Source: CAWCDJ01 sp963796485 (GTDB lineage: Bacteria > Acidobacteriota > Terriglobia > Bryobacterales > Bryobacteraceae). From it: DNA of 64,000 bases. Below, piece after piece: positions 9,471 through 17,507 of this stretch. A program made the position numbers and the translations under genes. Position 1 is the first letter of the stretch. Each line of letters opens with the position of its first letter. The notes under the pieces were generated by a model. The model was not told where the DNA came from, did not search any database, and saw nothing but the letters and a program-made list of their open reading frames with translations. The stretch covers positions 1,488,001 to 1,552,000 of the forward strand of contig CAWCLV010000004.1 of the NCBI GenBank assembly GCA_963796485.1, read 5' to 3'.

Positions 9471-9683
9471 CTAGCGGGATAGCTCCATGGCGCTGTCCCG
9501 GTTGCGCTTTTTGCGATTGCGCTTGCGCGCCAACGCGGACTTGACACGCTTTTTCTGGCCCGGTTTCAAATAGAAAGCGTGCCGCTTTACTTCCTTGATA
9601 ATGTCCTCTTGCAGAACTTTACGCTTGAAACGCCGCAGCGCGTTCTCCAGCGTTTCGCCGTCCTGAATGTGTACTTCGGCCAA
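9471..9683 (-). CDS. rpsU: 30S ribosomal protein S21
   Basis: Small basic ribosomal protein of the 30S platform; 70 aa, the usual size. Recognised by ENALRRFKRKVLQEDI and the Arg/Lys-rich C-terminus (KRHAFYLKPGQKKR...). The start codon is TTG (9681-9683) with a strong GGAGG (complement of 9690-9694) six bases upstream; no in-frame ATG would give a full-length S21. Lies downstream of cspA on the same strand, separated by a stem-loop. Confidence 0.95.
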   Translation of the reverse strand: MAEVHIQDGETLENALRRFKRKVLQEDIIKEVKRHAFYLKPGQKKRVKSALARKRNRKKRNRDSAMELSR

Positions 9684-9742
9684 CAGCTACCTCCAGTAAA
9701 AAGGGCAACAGGAAAACGTCATGCTGCCCTGAATAAAACCGC

Positions 9743-9797
9743 CCTCGCTCTCGCTTATGCTCGAGGGAACAAATCTTCCGCGTAATTGAGAGCGAGG
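9743..9797 (-). terminator. Stem-loop between cspA and rpsU
   Basis: CCTCGCTCTC (9743-9752) and GAGAGCGAGG (9788-9797) are perfect 10-bp inverted arms. Read on the minus strand the 3' arm is followed by GGGCGG and then TTTT (complement of 9734-9737), which fits an intrinsic terminator or attenuator after cspA. The loop is long (35 nt) and contains a competing short hairpin (CCCTCG/CGAGGG, 9742-9767). Confidence 0.5.
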
Positions 9798-9856
9798 CGT
9801 TTTTGACAACGACCAGAGCCAAGCGGATTGCGCAGTCTCCCGGCAACCGCCGCGCT

Positions 9857-10060
9857 CTACGCCATGCTGACGTCTTCCGCCTGCAAACCCTTGGGTCCCT
9901 TCTTCACAACGAACGAGACCCGTGCCCCTTCCTCGAGCGAACGATATCCGCTGGCAGAGATGGCGGAGAAATGGACGAAGACATCTTCCCCATTTTCGCG
10001 CTGGATAAAGCCAAAACCTTTTCCAGCGTTAAACCACTTTACGGTTCCTGTTTCTTTCAT
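9857..10060 (-). CDS. cspA: CspA-family cold shock protein
   Basis: Single-stranded nucleic-acid-binding OB-fold protein of 67 aa, acting as RNA chaperone. Both RNP motifs are present: KWFNAGKGFGFI (RNP1) and VFVHFSAI (RNP2). SD-like GAGGA lies a few bases upstream of the ATG (complement of 10058-10060). The minus-strand upstream stretch 10061-10200 is gene-free and could hold the long structured leader typical of cold-shock genes; I cannot fold it here. Confidence 0.95.
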   Translation of the reverse strand: MKETGTVKWFNAGKGFGFIQRENGEDVFVHFSAISASGYRSLEEGARVSFVVKKGPKGLQAEDVSMA

Positions 10061-10294
10061 GTTTCCTCAATTTCTACAATTCCTGGTTTCCTGCCTTATC
10101 GGTTGAGTATCGTGCCGAGGTGACGCTGAACTTCACGAACACTTTTGAGCGGATTCAAACGACGCGGGAGGATCTCAATGGACCTTCAGTCTAGCAGTCT
10201 AGCATGTCTCTGGCTGCCACTGTGCGATGCATACCACGGGTTTCCGCCGGATGCCCGCGGCGATTCGCGCAGCGGCGAATCGCGCGCCCGGCAC

Positions 10295-10762
10295 TCACCC
10301 GCGCTCGCGCTGCCTTTTCCGGGCGTCCACCCAGGCGGGGAAGACTTCCGGATTTTCCAGCCATACCAGCATCCACTGTGCCATCTCTTCCTTTTCCGCT
10401 TTCTTTTCGGGTGAAGTGCGCGGGTTGGCGGCGGTGAATTTCGCCCGGTCCCTGGCCGCGATCACCTGCCGGCGGCAGTAACGGGCGCGGTCGCGCTCGC
10501 CGGATGCGGCGGCCCCGGCGTACACCTGCTGCACCTCTCGCAGCGAGTATTCCAATTCCTCGAACGTATGCTGGCGGATTCCGGCGTACGGCTGGTCGAA
10601 CGGCAGCCCCGTCTCGCGGAGCAGGTCGCGCAGGTAGCTCTCCGAAACCGGCGCCAGCCGCAGCAGCAAGTCCCGCCATACGGCCTCCGTAATCGCGGGC
10701 GGGGCCTCGGCGGCCAGGTACTCCCGCAGTTTCTGTTTCACCGACTTATTTGTGGTTGGCAC
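10295..10762 (-). CDS. Conserved hypothetical protein, 155 aa
   Basis: I do not recognise the family. Charged, mostly alpha-helical, no signal peptide, membrane segment or cysteine cluster; C-terminal part is Glu/Lys/Arg-rich (PEKKAEKEEMAQWMLVWLE). The GTG start at 10762 overlaps the end of mltG by 17 nt, so it is probably translated from the ruvX-mltG transcript. Codon use looks like that of its neighbours. Confidence 0.7.
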   Translation of the reverse strand: MPTTNKSVKQKLREYLAAEAPPAITEAVWRDLLLRLAPVSESYLRDLLRETGLPFDQPYAGIRQHTFEELEYSLREVQQVYAGAAASGERDRARYCRRQVIAARDRAKFTAANPRTSPEKKAEKEEMAQWMLVWLENPEVFPAWVDARKRQRERG

Positions 10763-11729
10763 GGCGATACTTCGCTACGGCAATTTCGTGTTCCGCGATG
10801 GTATTCGAGAACTGGTGCTCGCCCGAGCCGTCGGGGCGAAGCACGAAATAGAGCGCGGCCGAATCCGCCGGCTGCAACACGGCGCGAATCGAAGCCAGAC
10901 CGGGGTTGGCGATCGGCCCCGGCGGCAGCCCCGCGTGCTGGTACGTGTTGTAGGGGTTGTCGCTCTCCAGGTCCGAGCGGTAAATCGTGCCGCGGTACGC
11001 GTTCCGCAGGAGCGCCGCATAGATCGTGGTCGGGTCGCAATCCAGTTTCATCCCGATCCGCAGGCGGTTCTCGAATACCGCCGCGATCGCCGGCCTCTCC
11101 TCCGCGACCTTGCCCTCCCGTTCGACCATCGAAGCCAGCGTGACGGTCTCGTGGACGCCGGAGGTGGTGTGCAGTCCGTTCCACACCTCGCGGAACCTGG
11201 TGGTCATGATGCGGCAGAGTTTCTCCGGCGTGGTGGTCCGGCTCAGGCGATAGGTATTCGGAAACAGGTAGCCTTCGAGCGAGGGCGCCTTCGGATCCAG
11301 ATCCCGGATCGACGAAGGGTCGCGCGCCGCCTCCACGAAGTCCTGTTCCCGAAAGAGCCCCAGTTGTTCCGCCGCCGCTCCGATATCGAAGATGTTCCTG
11401 CCTTCCGGAATCACCAGTTCGTAATAGAAGACATCGCCGCGTGCGATGCGGCGGGCCACATCCACGGGAGTGTCGGGATGGTTAAACCGGTATTCCCCCG
11501 CTTGCAGCACCCGGGCCCGCGCAAAAAACCGGGCGGCCAGGAAGTCCCAGCGGCTGCGTACCACGCCTGCGTCCGCCAGAAGGGTCGCGATTCCGCCGCT
11601 CGAGGTGCCATGGGGAATCTCCACGAAGGTTTCGCCTGGAAACCCCTGGTAGGCCGTTTCCAGCCGGTAGAGGAGCAGGCCCCCGGCGAACAAAAGCAGG
11701 GCCGCCGCCCCGCGGACGGTCCATTTCAT
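10746..11729 (-). CDS. mltG: Endolytic peptidoglycan transglycosylase MltG
   Basis: Membrane-anchored endolytic murein transglycosylase that releases nascent glycan strands; 327 aa. One N-terminal TM (~5-22), a LysM-like region, then the YceG core: SLEGYLFPNTY, catalytic Glu in ASMVEREGKV, GMKLDCDPTTIYA, and YNTYQHAGLPPGPIANPG. ATG 11729 (MKWTVRG) overlaps the ruvX TGA as ATGA; the frame stays open upstream into ruvX but that part is not MltG-like. The ruvX-mltG pairing is common in bacteria. Confidence 0.95.
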   Translation of the reverse strand: MKWTVRGAAALLLFAGGLLLYRLETAYQGFPGETFVEIPHGTSSGGIATLLADAGVVRSRWDFLAARFFARARVLQAGEYRFNHPDTPVDVARRIARGDVFYYELVIPEGRNIFDIGAAAEQLGLFREQDFVEAARDPSSIRDLDPKAPSLEGYLFPNTYRLSRTTTPEKLCRIMTTRFREVWNGLHTTSGVHETVTLASMVEREGKVAEERPAIAAVFENRLRIGMKLDCDPTTIYAALLRNAYRGTIYRSDLESDNPYNTYQHAGLPPGPIANPGLASIRAVLQPADSAALYFVLRPDGSGEHQFSNTIAEHEIAVAKYRRANHK

Positions 11730-12154
11730 AGGGAATCCAGGTAGCTCTGCAACAGGATCACGGCGGAAAGCCGGTCCACGGCAGCGGCGCGCTTTTCGAT
11801 GCTGATTCCGCTCTCGCGGAGCACGCGGCCCGCCTGTACGGAGGTCAGCCGCTCGTCCCAGAACTTCACCGGCACTCCCAGGCGCCGCTCGATGGCCTCT
11901 GCGAATTCGCGAACCCACCGCGATTGCCGGCCCTCCGTGCCGCCCATGTTGATGGGATTTCCCATCAGGATGAGGCCGACCTCTCGCTCGCGAATGATCT
12001 CCTGGAGCGCCGCCAGATCAGTCCGTTTGTTGGTGCGGACCAAGTTGGGCAGCCCCTGGGCGCTAATCCCCAGGGGATCGCTGATGGCGAGGCCGACACG
12101 TCTTTTGCCCAAGTCGAGGGCCAGAATGCGGAATTGTGAAGGGGTCAAACTCAA
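11726..12154 (-). CDS. ruvX: RuvX/YqgF Holliday-junction resolvase-like nuclease
   Basis: RNase H-like fold protein of 142 aa, linked in bacteria to 16S rRNA 5'-end processing and proposed as a Holliday junction resolvase. Signature motifs: LALDLGKRRVGLAISDP, GNPINMGG, FWDERLTS and AVDRLSAVILLQ. Start is TTG 12154 (a second in-frame TTG at 12148 is possible). A TATAAT box lies only 4 nt upstream, so the transcript is predicted to begin at or near the start codon. Confidence 0.93.
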   Translation of the reverse strand: MSLTPSQFRILALDLGKRRVGLAISDPLGISAQGLPNLVRTNKRTDLAALQEIIREREVGLILMGNPINMGGTEGRQSRWVREFAEAIERRLGVPVKFWDERLTSVQAGRVLRESGISIEKRAAAVDRLSAVILLQSYLDSL

Positions 12155-12158
12155 TTAC

Positions 12159-12164
12159 ATTATA
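12159..12164 (-). promoter_or_regulatory. -10 box TATAAT for ruvX-mltG operon
   Basis: Minus-strand TATAAT; only GTAA separates it from the TTG at 12154. The expected start site falls inside the first codons, favouring either a leaderless TTG or use of TTG 12148. Confidence 0.55.
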
Positions 12165-12207
12165 AATGGCGGCGTGCTAGAGTCTGAGCTAAGGGTCTTT
12201 TCGCGCC

Positions 12208-13410
12208 GTGGCGCTTGTCAGCAATCCTGTCAGCCGGACCACCAATACCGTGCAGGAAGCGCGGCATCTGGCGCTGCCCATCATCGCAGCCGGCGTGGTC
12301 TTCGCGATCCTCTACTTCGGCCGTGTCTTCTTCATCACCTCGATCATTGCGGTAACGATTGCGTTCATTCTGGAACCGTTCGTGGCCCTGCTGATGCGGC
12401 TCAGGCTGCCTAGGAGCCTCGCCAGCTTCATCGTTTGCAGTATCGCGCTTCTCTTCCTTTATGTGATCGGGATGGGCGCCTATTCGCAGTTTGGGGCCAT
12501 CTACGACGAACTGCCGAAATACGGCGAGCGCATCGGAGACCTGGTGGACGGCGCCCAGCAGAAGATCCAAAGCATGGAGGAGAGGACGTACCAGATGGTC
12601 GTCCCCGCGCGGCAGCGCCAGCAGGAGCAGGAACTGGAGAGGTTGCGCGCCCAGCAACTGGCCGAGCAGCAGTCGAAAAGAAAGAATCGCCGGTCCGCGG
12701 CGCCTCCCCAGCCGGCGCCCGCGCCCGGCACGCCCGGCGCAATCCAAGAGGTCCGCATCCACGAGGAGCGCACGCCCATCGGCGATTACCTCTCCGCCCG
12801 CCTGGCGACGTTCTACCAGATCCTCCTGATGGCGTCGTTCGTGCCGTTCCTCGTCTATTTCATGCTCAGTTGGCGGGATCACATCAACCGCAGCTTTCTG
12901 CAGTTCTTCCAGGGCGAGGATCGCGTCGTGGCCGCCCGCAGCCTGCAGGGCGTCGCGGAGATGGTCCGCGCGTTCGTGGTGGGTAATTTTCTGCTGGGGC
13001 TGTTACTGGCATTCCTGAGCTCGATGCTGTTCTGGCTGATGCGTCTGCCCTTCCCGCTGTTTGTCGGCCCTTTGAGCGGATTCCTCAGCCTGGTTCCCTA
13101 CGTCGGGCTGCCGCTGGCGATGATTCCTCCCCTGTTCGCCGCTTTGACGGTCAACCAGGTCTCGACGTATGTGCTGGTGATCGTGACCGTCGGTTTCCTG
13201 CACCTGATCGGGCTGAATCTGTTGTACCCGAAGGTGGTCGGGTCGCGTGTCCATCTGAACCCGTTGATCGTCACCTTCTCGCTGATGTTGTGGGGCTTCC
13301 TCTGGGACGCTCCCGGCCTGCTCCTGGCCATCCCCCTGACTGCGGGCCTGAAAGCCGTGTGCGACAACGTGAAGGGCCTCCGGCCGATCGGCAAGTTCCT
13401 CGGCGATTAA
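12208..13410 (+). CDS. AI-2E-family (PerM/YdiK-like) membrane transporter
   Basis: Polytopic inner-membrane protein of 400 aa in the UPF0118/AI-2E exporter family; the substrate is unknown. Two N-terminal TMs (~18-75) and a third near 75-95, then a long charged hydrophilic insert (~105-190; coiled-coil-like QQEQELERLRAQQLAEQQ followed by a Pro/Ala-rich stretch), then the conserved C-terminal TM block (GNFLLGLLLAFLSSMLFW; PLSGFLSLVPYVGLPLAMIP; HLNPLIVTFSLMLWGFLWDAPGLLLAIPL). The extended insert is unusual but its frame is clean. Start is GTG 12208. Confidence 0.88.
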   Translation: MALVSNPVSRTTNTVQEARHLALPIIAAGVVFAILYFGRVFFITSIIAVTIAFILEPFVALLMRLRLPRSLASFIVCSIALLFLYVIGMGAYSQFGAIYDELPKYGERIGDLVDGAQQKIQSMEERTYQMVVPARQRQQEQELERLRAQQLAEQQSKRKNRRSAAPPQPAPAPGTPGAIQEVRIHEERTPIGDYLSARLATFYQILLMASFVPFLVYFMLSWRDHINRSFLQFFQGEDRVVAARSLQGVAEMVRAFVVGNFLLGLLLAFLSSMLFWLMRLPFPLFVGPLSGFLSLVPYVGLPLAMIPPLFAALTVNQVSTYVLVIVTVGFLHLIGLNLLYPKVVGSRVHLNPLIVTFSLMLWGFLWDAPGLLLAIPLTAGLKAVCDNVKGLRPIGKFLGD

Positions 13411-13443
13411 CGTGGCGCTTCTCGGCGGCTCGGCGCCATTCGC

Positions 13444-13449
13444 TACAAT
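13444..13449 (+). promoter_or_regulatory. -10 box TACAAT before alginate-lyase-family gene
   Basis: TACAAT seven bases upstream of GTG 13457, so the predicted transcription start coincides with the start codon. Confidence 0.5.
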
Positions 13450-13456
13450 CGCAATA

Positions 13457-14656
13457 GTGAGGAGCGCTGCTTGTCTGATCCTGCTGGCCTCCCTGGCGGG
13501 TGCCGCCGGACTCCCGATGACGCTGATCTCGGAGGACGAGGCGGAGCCTATCCGCAGTGCCATCGTCCGCAAAGAGGCTTGGACGACGGATGCGGTCCGG
13601 AGGCTGCGAGCCGACGCCGAGCGCCGGATGAAGGATGGGCCATGGACGGTCACTTCCGACCGGCCGGTCAGTTCGTCTATCGACCCGCACGACTATTACA
13701 GCGAAGCTCCCTACTGGTGGCCGAACCGGGATAACCCCGGGGGGCCGTACGTTCACAGAGACGGGCAGGCGTATCCCAACCGGTTCACGGCCAATCGAAC
13801 GGCCCTGAACCAGATGGCCGATGCGGTATTTACCCTCGGATCGGCCGCGTTCTTCCTCAACGACACCCACTTCGCCCGGAGCGCCGTCCGCACGATCCAC
13901 GTCTGGTTCGTCGATCCAAAAACCCGCATGAACCCTAACCTGGATCACGCGCAGGCCATCCCGGGCGTCAATACCGGCCAGAGTTCCGGGATCCTGGACG
14001 GCCGCGCCCTGATCCGGACGATCCAGGGGATCGAGTTTCTCTCGCAATCGGAGAACTGGAACGCCAGGGACCAGGCGGCCGTGCACAAGTGGTTCGAGGA
14101 TTACCTCCGGTGGCTGGTGCACAGCCCGGCCGGCGAAGAGGAAAGGGCCGGCGGGAGCGATCACGCTTCGTGGTGGAGCGCGCAAGTGGCTGCTGTGGCT
14201 ACGTTCGTCGGGAACGAACCCGCAGCGCAGCAGGCGTTCGGCCGCTATCGCGACCGGGTCCTGCAGCGGCAGTTGAAGCTGGAAATCAACCCCAAAGACA
14301 CGCGCACCCTCTCGTACCCGGTGTTCACGCTCGAGGCGGACACGATTCTTTGCCGCATTGCGAAACTGCACGGCGTCGATCTCTGGAGCGCACGCACCAA
14401 GGGCGGGGCTGGGTTATCGGGCCTGATCGATAAAATCAAGCCGCTTCTCGCCTCTCCCCGAAAGGGCGGTAAGGACCTGGTTTCCGATGTCCCCGGCGAC
14501 AGCCTCTACTTCCTGGCCTTCGCCGGGATGGGCATGAACAAGCCGGAGTATGTCGCCTCGTTCCGGAAGTTCGATCACCCGGACACTGCCTGGTTCACCG
14601 TCGTCGATCTGCTCGTCTTCCGCTGGGAGTCCGCGGGCCACCAGACCCGGCACTAA
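13457..14656 (+). CDS. Alginate lyase family protein (secreted polysaccharide lyase)
   Basis: Exported protein of about 399 aa from GTG 13457. Signal peptide RSAACLILLASLAGAAG. The alginate-lyase (alpha/alpha-barrel) family core follows: HDYYSEAPYWWPN, then NRTALNQMADAVFTLG, and the NPNLDHAQAIPGVNTGQSSG block containing conserved Asn/His. Likely cleaves an acidic or plant/algal polysaccharide; specificity is unknown. The frame extends back to GTG 13412, but that start adds 15 residues in front of the signal peptide and precedes the TACAAT box, so 13457 is preferred. Confidence 0.85.
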   Translation: MRSAACLILLASLAGAAGLPMTLISEDEAEPIRSAIVRKEAWTTDAVRRLRADAERRMKDGPWTVTSDRPVSSSIDPHDYYSEAPYWWPNRDNPGGPYVHRDGQAYPNRFTANRTALNQMADAVFTLGSAAFFLNDTHFARSAVRTIHVWFVDPKTRMNPNLDHAQAIPGVNTGQSSGILDGRALIRTIQGIEFLSQSENWNARDQAAVHKWFEDYLRWLVHSPAGEEERAGGSDHASWWSAQVAAVATFVGNEPAAQQAFGRYRDRVLQRQLKLEINPKDTRTLSYPVFTLEADTILCRIAKLHGVDLWSARTKGGAGLSGLIDKIKPLLASPRKGGKDLVSDVPGDSLYFLAFAGMGMNKPEYVASFRKFDHPDTAWFTVVDLLVFRWESAGHQTRH

Positions 14657-14666
14657 TGCCGGATGC

Positions 14667-14672
14667 GATAAT
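14667..14672 (+). promoter_or_regulatory. -10 box GATAAT before tryptophanase gene
   Basis: GATAAT six bases upstream of GTG 14679; predicted leaderless transcript. Confidence 0.5.
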
Positions 14673-14678
14673 CGCCAC

Positions 14679-16025
14679 GTGCGCACTATCATCGAGCCGT
14701 TCCGTATCAAGAGCGTGGAGCCGTTGCGCCAGACCACGCCGGAAGAGCGCCAGAAGTACCTGGAGCAGGCCGGCTACAACCTCTTTCTGATCGAAGCCCG
14801 CAATATCCTGATCGACCTGCTGACGGATTCCGGCACCTCCGCGATGTCCACCGAGCAGTGGGCGGCGGTGATGCGCGGCGACGAATCCTATGCCGGGAGC
14901 GAAAGCTTCTTCCGCCTCAAGCGCGCCGCGGACGACCTGACAGGGTTCCGCCACATGATTCCGACGCATCAGGGACGCGCGGCCGAGCGCATCCTGTTCA
15001 CCGTGATGTGCAAGCCGGGCCACGTGGTGCCCTCGAACATGCACTTCGACACCACCCGGGCGAATATCGAGTTCACCGGGGCGCGCGCGGTGGATCTCCC
15101 GATTCCGGAAGCCGCCGACACGCAGCTCAGGCTGGACTTCAAGGGCAACATGGATGCCGCGGCGCTCGACCGGCTGATCGCGGCCGAGGGCGCCGCCAAA
15201 ATCCCGCTGGTGATGCTCACGGTCACCAACAACTCGGGCGGCGGCCAGCCTGTCTCCATGGCGAACATCGAAGCGGTGAAGGCGGTGTGCCTCCGGAACG
15301 GCATCCCCCTCTACCTCGATGCCTGCCGCTTCGCCGAGAATGCCTGGTTCATCCGCGAGCGCGAACCGGGGTACAGTTCGTGGACGCCTAAGCGGATTGC
15401 GCAAAAGATGTTCTCGCTGGCCGACGGCTGCACGTTCTCGGCCAAGAAGGACGCCTTCGCGAATATCGGCGGGTTTCTCTGCTCGAACGACGACCGCGTC
15501 GCGCAGCAGGAGACCAACCTGCTGATCCTCACCGAAGGCTTTCCCACTTATGGCGGCCTGGCCGGCCGCGACCTGGACGCCATCGCCACCGGGCTCGAAG
15601 AGGTGCTCGACCCGGACTATCTGCGATACCGCATCGCTTCCACGGGCTACCTGGGGCGCCACATCGCGGACCACGGAGTGCCGATCGTGGAGCCGCCGGG
15701 CGGCCACGCCATTTATATCGATGCCGCGCGCATGCTGCCGCACATTCCGGCCGCGCAGTTCCCGGGGCAGGCGCTGGCGGTGGAACTGTACCGCCACGCG
15801 GGAATCCGCTCGGTGGAGATCGGGTCGGTGATGTTCGGCGCCGCGGCGCGCCATGAGCTGCTGCGCCTCGCCATCCCGCGGCGCGTCTACACGCAAAGCC
15901 ACATCGATTACGTGGTGGAGGCCATCCTCGAGGTGAACGCGCGCAAGGACCAGATCCGGGGCATGGAAATCGTGGAAGAGCCTTCGTTCCTGCGGCACTT
16001 CAGCGCGCGATTCCGGCCGCTATAA
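14679..16025 (+). CDS. tnaA: Tryptophanase (tryptophan indole-lyase), PLP-dependent
   Basis: Beta-eliminating lyase, L-Trp to indole + pyruvate + ammonia; 448 aa. Overall it resembles tyrosine phenol-lyase (EPFRIKSVE near the start, AGYNLFL, GGFLCSNDD, AGRDLDA, GVPIVEPPGGHA), but the specificity positions are tryptophanase-like: FDTT with Asp124 where phenol-lyase has Thr124, and SVEIG with Ile381 where phenol-lyase has Arg381. PLP lysine in SAKKD (Lys257); PTHQGR, EGFPTYGG and FPGQALA are intact. Chosen start GTG 14679 just after a GATAAT box; the frame is open back to 14550 inside the previous gene. The stop overlaps a TATAAT for the next genes. Confidence 0.9.
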   Translation: MRTIIEPFRIKSVEPLRQTTPEERQKYLEQAGYNLFLIEARNILIDLLTDSGTSAMSTEQWAAVMRGDESYAGSESFFRLKRAADDLTGFRHMIPTHQGRAAERILFTVMCKPGHVVPSNMHFDTTRANIEFTGARAVDLPIPEAADTQLRLDFKGNMDAAALDRLIAAEGAAKIPLVMLTVTNNSGGGQPVSMANIEAVKAVCLRNGIPLYLDACRFAENAWFIREREPGYSSWTPKRIAQKMFSLADGCTFSAKKDAFANIGGFLCSNDDRVAQQETNLLILTEGFPTYGGLAGRDLDAIATGLEEVLDPDYLRYRIASTGYLGRHIADHGVPIVEPPGGHAIYIDAARMLPHIPAAQFPGQALAVELYRHAGIRSVEIGSVMFGAAARHELLRLAIPRRVYTQSHIDYVVEAILEVNARKDQIRGMEIVEEPSFLRHFSARFRPL

Positions 16026-16026
16026 T
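16021..16026 (+). promoter_or_regulatory. -10 box TATAAT for the permease-ATPase-fmdE-thiE operon
   Basis: A perfect TATAAT that includes the tryptophanase stop codon; the start ATG is 12 nt further on, giving a leader of about 5 nt with no SD. Confidence 0.55.
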
Positions 16027-16038
16027 TAGAGATCCCGG

Positions 16039-16482
16039 ATGCCTCCCGACCTGCTCTGGCTCAGCCTGCGCGCAGCCTCGGCCGCCACCGCGGCGGCCCT
16101 GCCGCTGGGAGTCTGGCTGGGCTGGCTGGTGATGGCGCGGCCGCGCGCCGCATGGCTGGTTTCGCTTCCGCTCTGCTTCCCGCCCGCCATCGTTTGCGCG
16201 TACTTTCTGGCTCCGCGCTTCACCTGGCAGCTCGCGGCCGCGGCGGGGGCGCTTTACGCCGTGCCGTTGGTGGGACGCAGCGCAAGCGTCCAATTCCGCG
16301 CGGTGGGCCTGGAGTATGTCCACGCCGCGCGCAGCCTGGGGGCCTCCGAATGGCGCGTCTTGCGGCGCGTGCTGCTGCCGCTGGCGGGCCGGCCGGTATT
16401 GGCGGCCGCGGGGCTCGCCTTCTTCCGCGTCGCGTCCGAATGCGCGCTGGTTATGGCGATTGCCTGGTACACGCGCATATGA
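16039..16482 (+). CDS. Short ModB-like ABC transporter permease
   Basis: Membrane component of a molybdate/tungstate/sulfate-type ABC system; 147 aa against ~220-230 for ModB. N-terminal TM (LRAASAATAAALPLGVWLGWLV), a second hydrophobic segment (WLVSLPLCFPPAIVCAYFL), then the EAA-type coupling loop EYVHAARSLGASEWRVLRRVLLPLA and a last hydrophobic segment with SECALVMAI in the place of the usual GEFGATLMV. Roughly one or two TM helices are missing from the middle, yet the frame is intact and ends in ATGA overlap with the ATPase gene. Either a compact functional permease or a reduced one. Confidence 0.75.
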   Translation: MPPDLLWLSLRAASAATAAALPLGVWLGWLVMARPRAAWLVSLPLCFPPAIVCAYFLAPRFTWQLAAAAGALYAVPLVGRSASVQFRAVGLEYVHAARSLGASEWRVLRRVLLPLAGRPVLAAAGLAFFRVASECALVMAIAWYTRI

Positions 16483-17507
16483 TGCAGGCGCGGCTCGGCA
16501 AGAAAGTTCCGCCTTCGCTCTCGATGGACCTGGAATTGTCCATCGAATCCGGCATCACCGCGATCTATGGCGCCGCCGGTTCGGGCAAGAGTCTGCTGCT
16601 GGAACTGCTGGCGGGATTCGCGATGCCGGATTCCGGCCGGATTCTGCTGGACGATCGCATCCTGTTCGATGCCGCCGCGCGCATCCACGTGCCGCCTAAG
16701 GCGCGGCGCTGCGGCTACATCCCGCAGCGAGACTCGCTCTTTCCGCATCTCACGGTGCGGCAGAACCTGGCCTTTGCGGCGGAGCACCTGGCGCGCCTGG
16801 AGCGGCACCGGCGCATCGCCGAGATGCTGGAGCGCTTCGATCTGACTGCCCTAGCTGCCTCGCTGCCCTATGCCGCGGCACCCGAATGCCGGCTGCGGGC
16901 GGAGGTCGCGCGCCTGCTGCTCTCGGAACCGCGGCTCATCCTGCTCGATGCGCGTCCCTGGACTCAGCCGCTGCTCGACGGCATTCGGGCCGCGGCCTCG
17001 GTTCCAGTGGTGATGGTCACAGGCGACCTCGACCTGTGCTGTTCGGCGGCCGGCAAACTGGTGCTGCTGGAGCGCGGCCGGATCGTGCAACAGGGTAAGC
17101 CGCGCGAGGTTCTCGATGTGCCCGATTCCGTGGAAACGGCGCGGGCGCTCGGCATCCCCAACCTGTTCGAGGCCGAAATCGGCGCGCTCGACCCGGGGCG
17201 CAATACCAGCCGGCTGGAATTCGACGGCTTCAGCTTGACCGGGCCGTACATCCGCGGGCATTTTCGAGGCGACCGGGTTTGGGTGGCAATGTATGCGGAA
17301 GATTTGCGGGTGCACTCGGGCGACATTCAGCCTCCATCCAACTCGATCCGGCTGAAACTGGCGCGGGCCTCGCAACGTGCGAAAACCGTCCGTCTGGAGT
17401 TCGAGAAGGGGATCGTCGCCGATCTGCCGCACTCGGAGTACGCACGCGCGAAGGATAATAAAAGCTGGCAGGTGGAATTCCCGCCGGAAGCCCTGAAGAT
17501 CCTGTGA
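16479..17507 (+). CDS. ModC-like ABC ATPase with degenerate catalytic motifs
   Basis: 342 aa, ModC layout: ABC domain (~1-230) then a TOBE-like C-terminal part. Walker A is GAAGSGKS (31-38) and the Q loop is IPQRD (Gln83). The signature LSGGQ is absent (APECRLR at ~134-140), the Walker B glutamate is Ala (LILLDARP; Asp157, Ala158), and the switch His is Gly (VTGDLD; Gly182). By ABC-transporter mechanism these losses should abolish normal ATP hydrolysis. No frameshift or stop is present and the C-terminal domain is full length, so it looks maintained. ATG 16479 overlaps the permease stop; the GTG of the FmdE gene overlaps its own stop. Confidence 0.82.
   Translation: MMQARLGKKVPPSLSMDLELSIESGITAIYGAAGSGKSLLLELLAGFAMPDSGRILLDDRILFDAAARIHVPPKARRCGYIPQRDSLFPHLTVRQNLAFAAEHLARLERHRRIAEMLERFDLTALAASLPYAAAPECRLRAEVARLLLSEPRLILLDARPWTQPLLDGIRAAASVPVVMVTGDLDLCCSAAGKLVLLERGRIVQQGKPREVLDVPDSVETARALGIPNLFEAEIGALDPGRNTSRLEFDGFSLTGPYIRGHFRGDRVWVAMYAEDLRVHSGDIQPPSNSIRLKLARASQRAKTVRLEFEKGIVADLPHSEYARAKDNKSWQVEFPPEALKIL

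Noticed and set aside
13271..14371. Long minus-strand frame opposite the alginate-lyase-family gene
   Set aside because: Antisense to a gene with clear signal peptide and family motifs; composition is that of a shadow frame.
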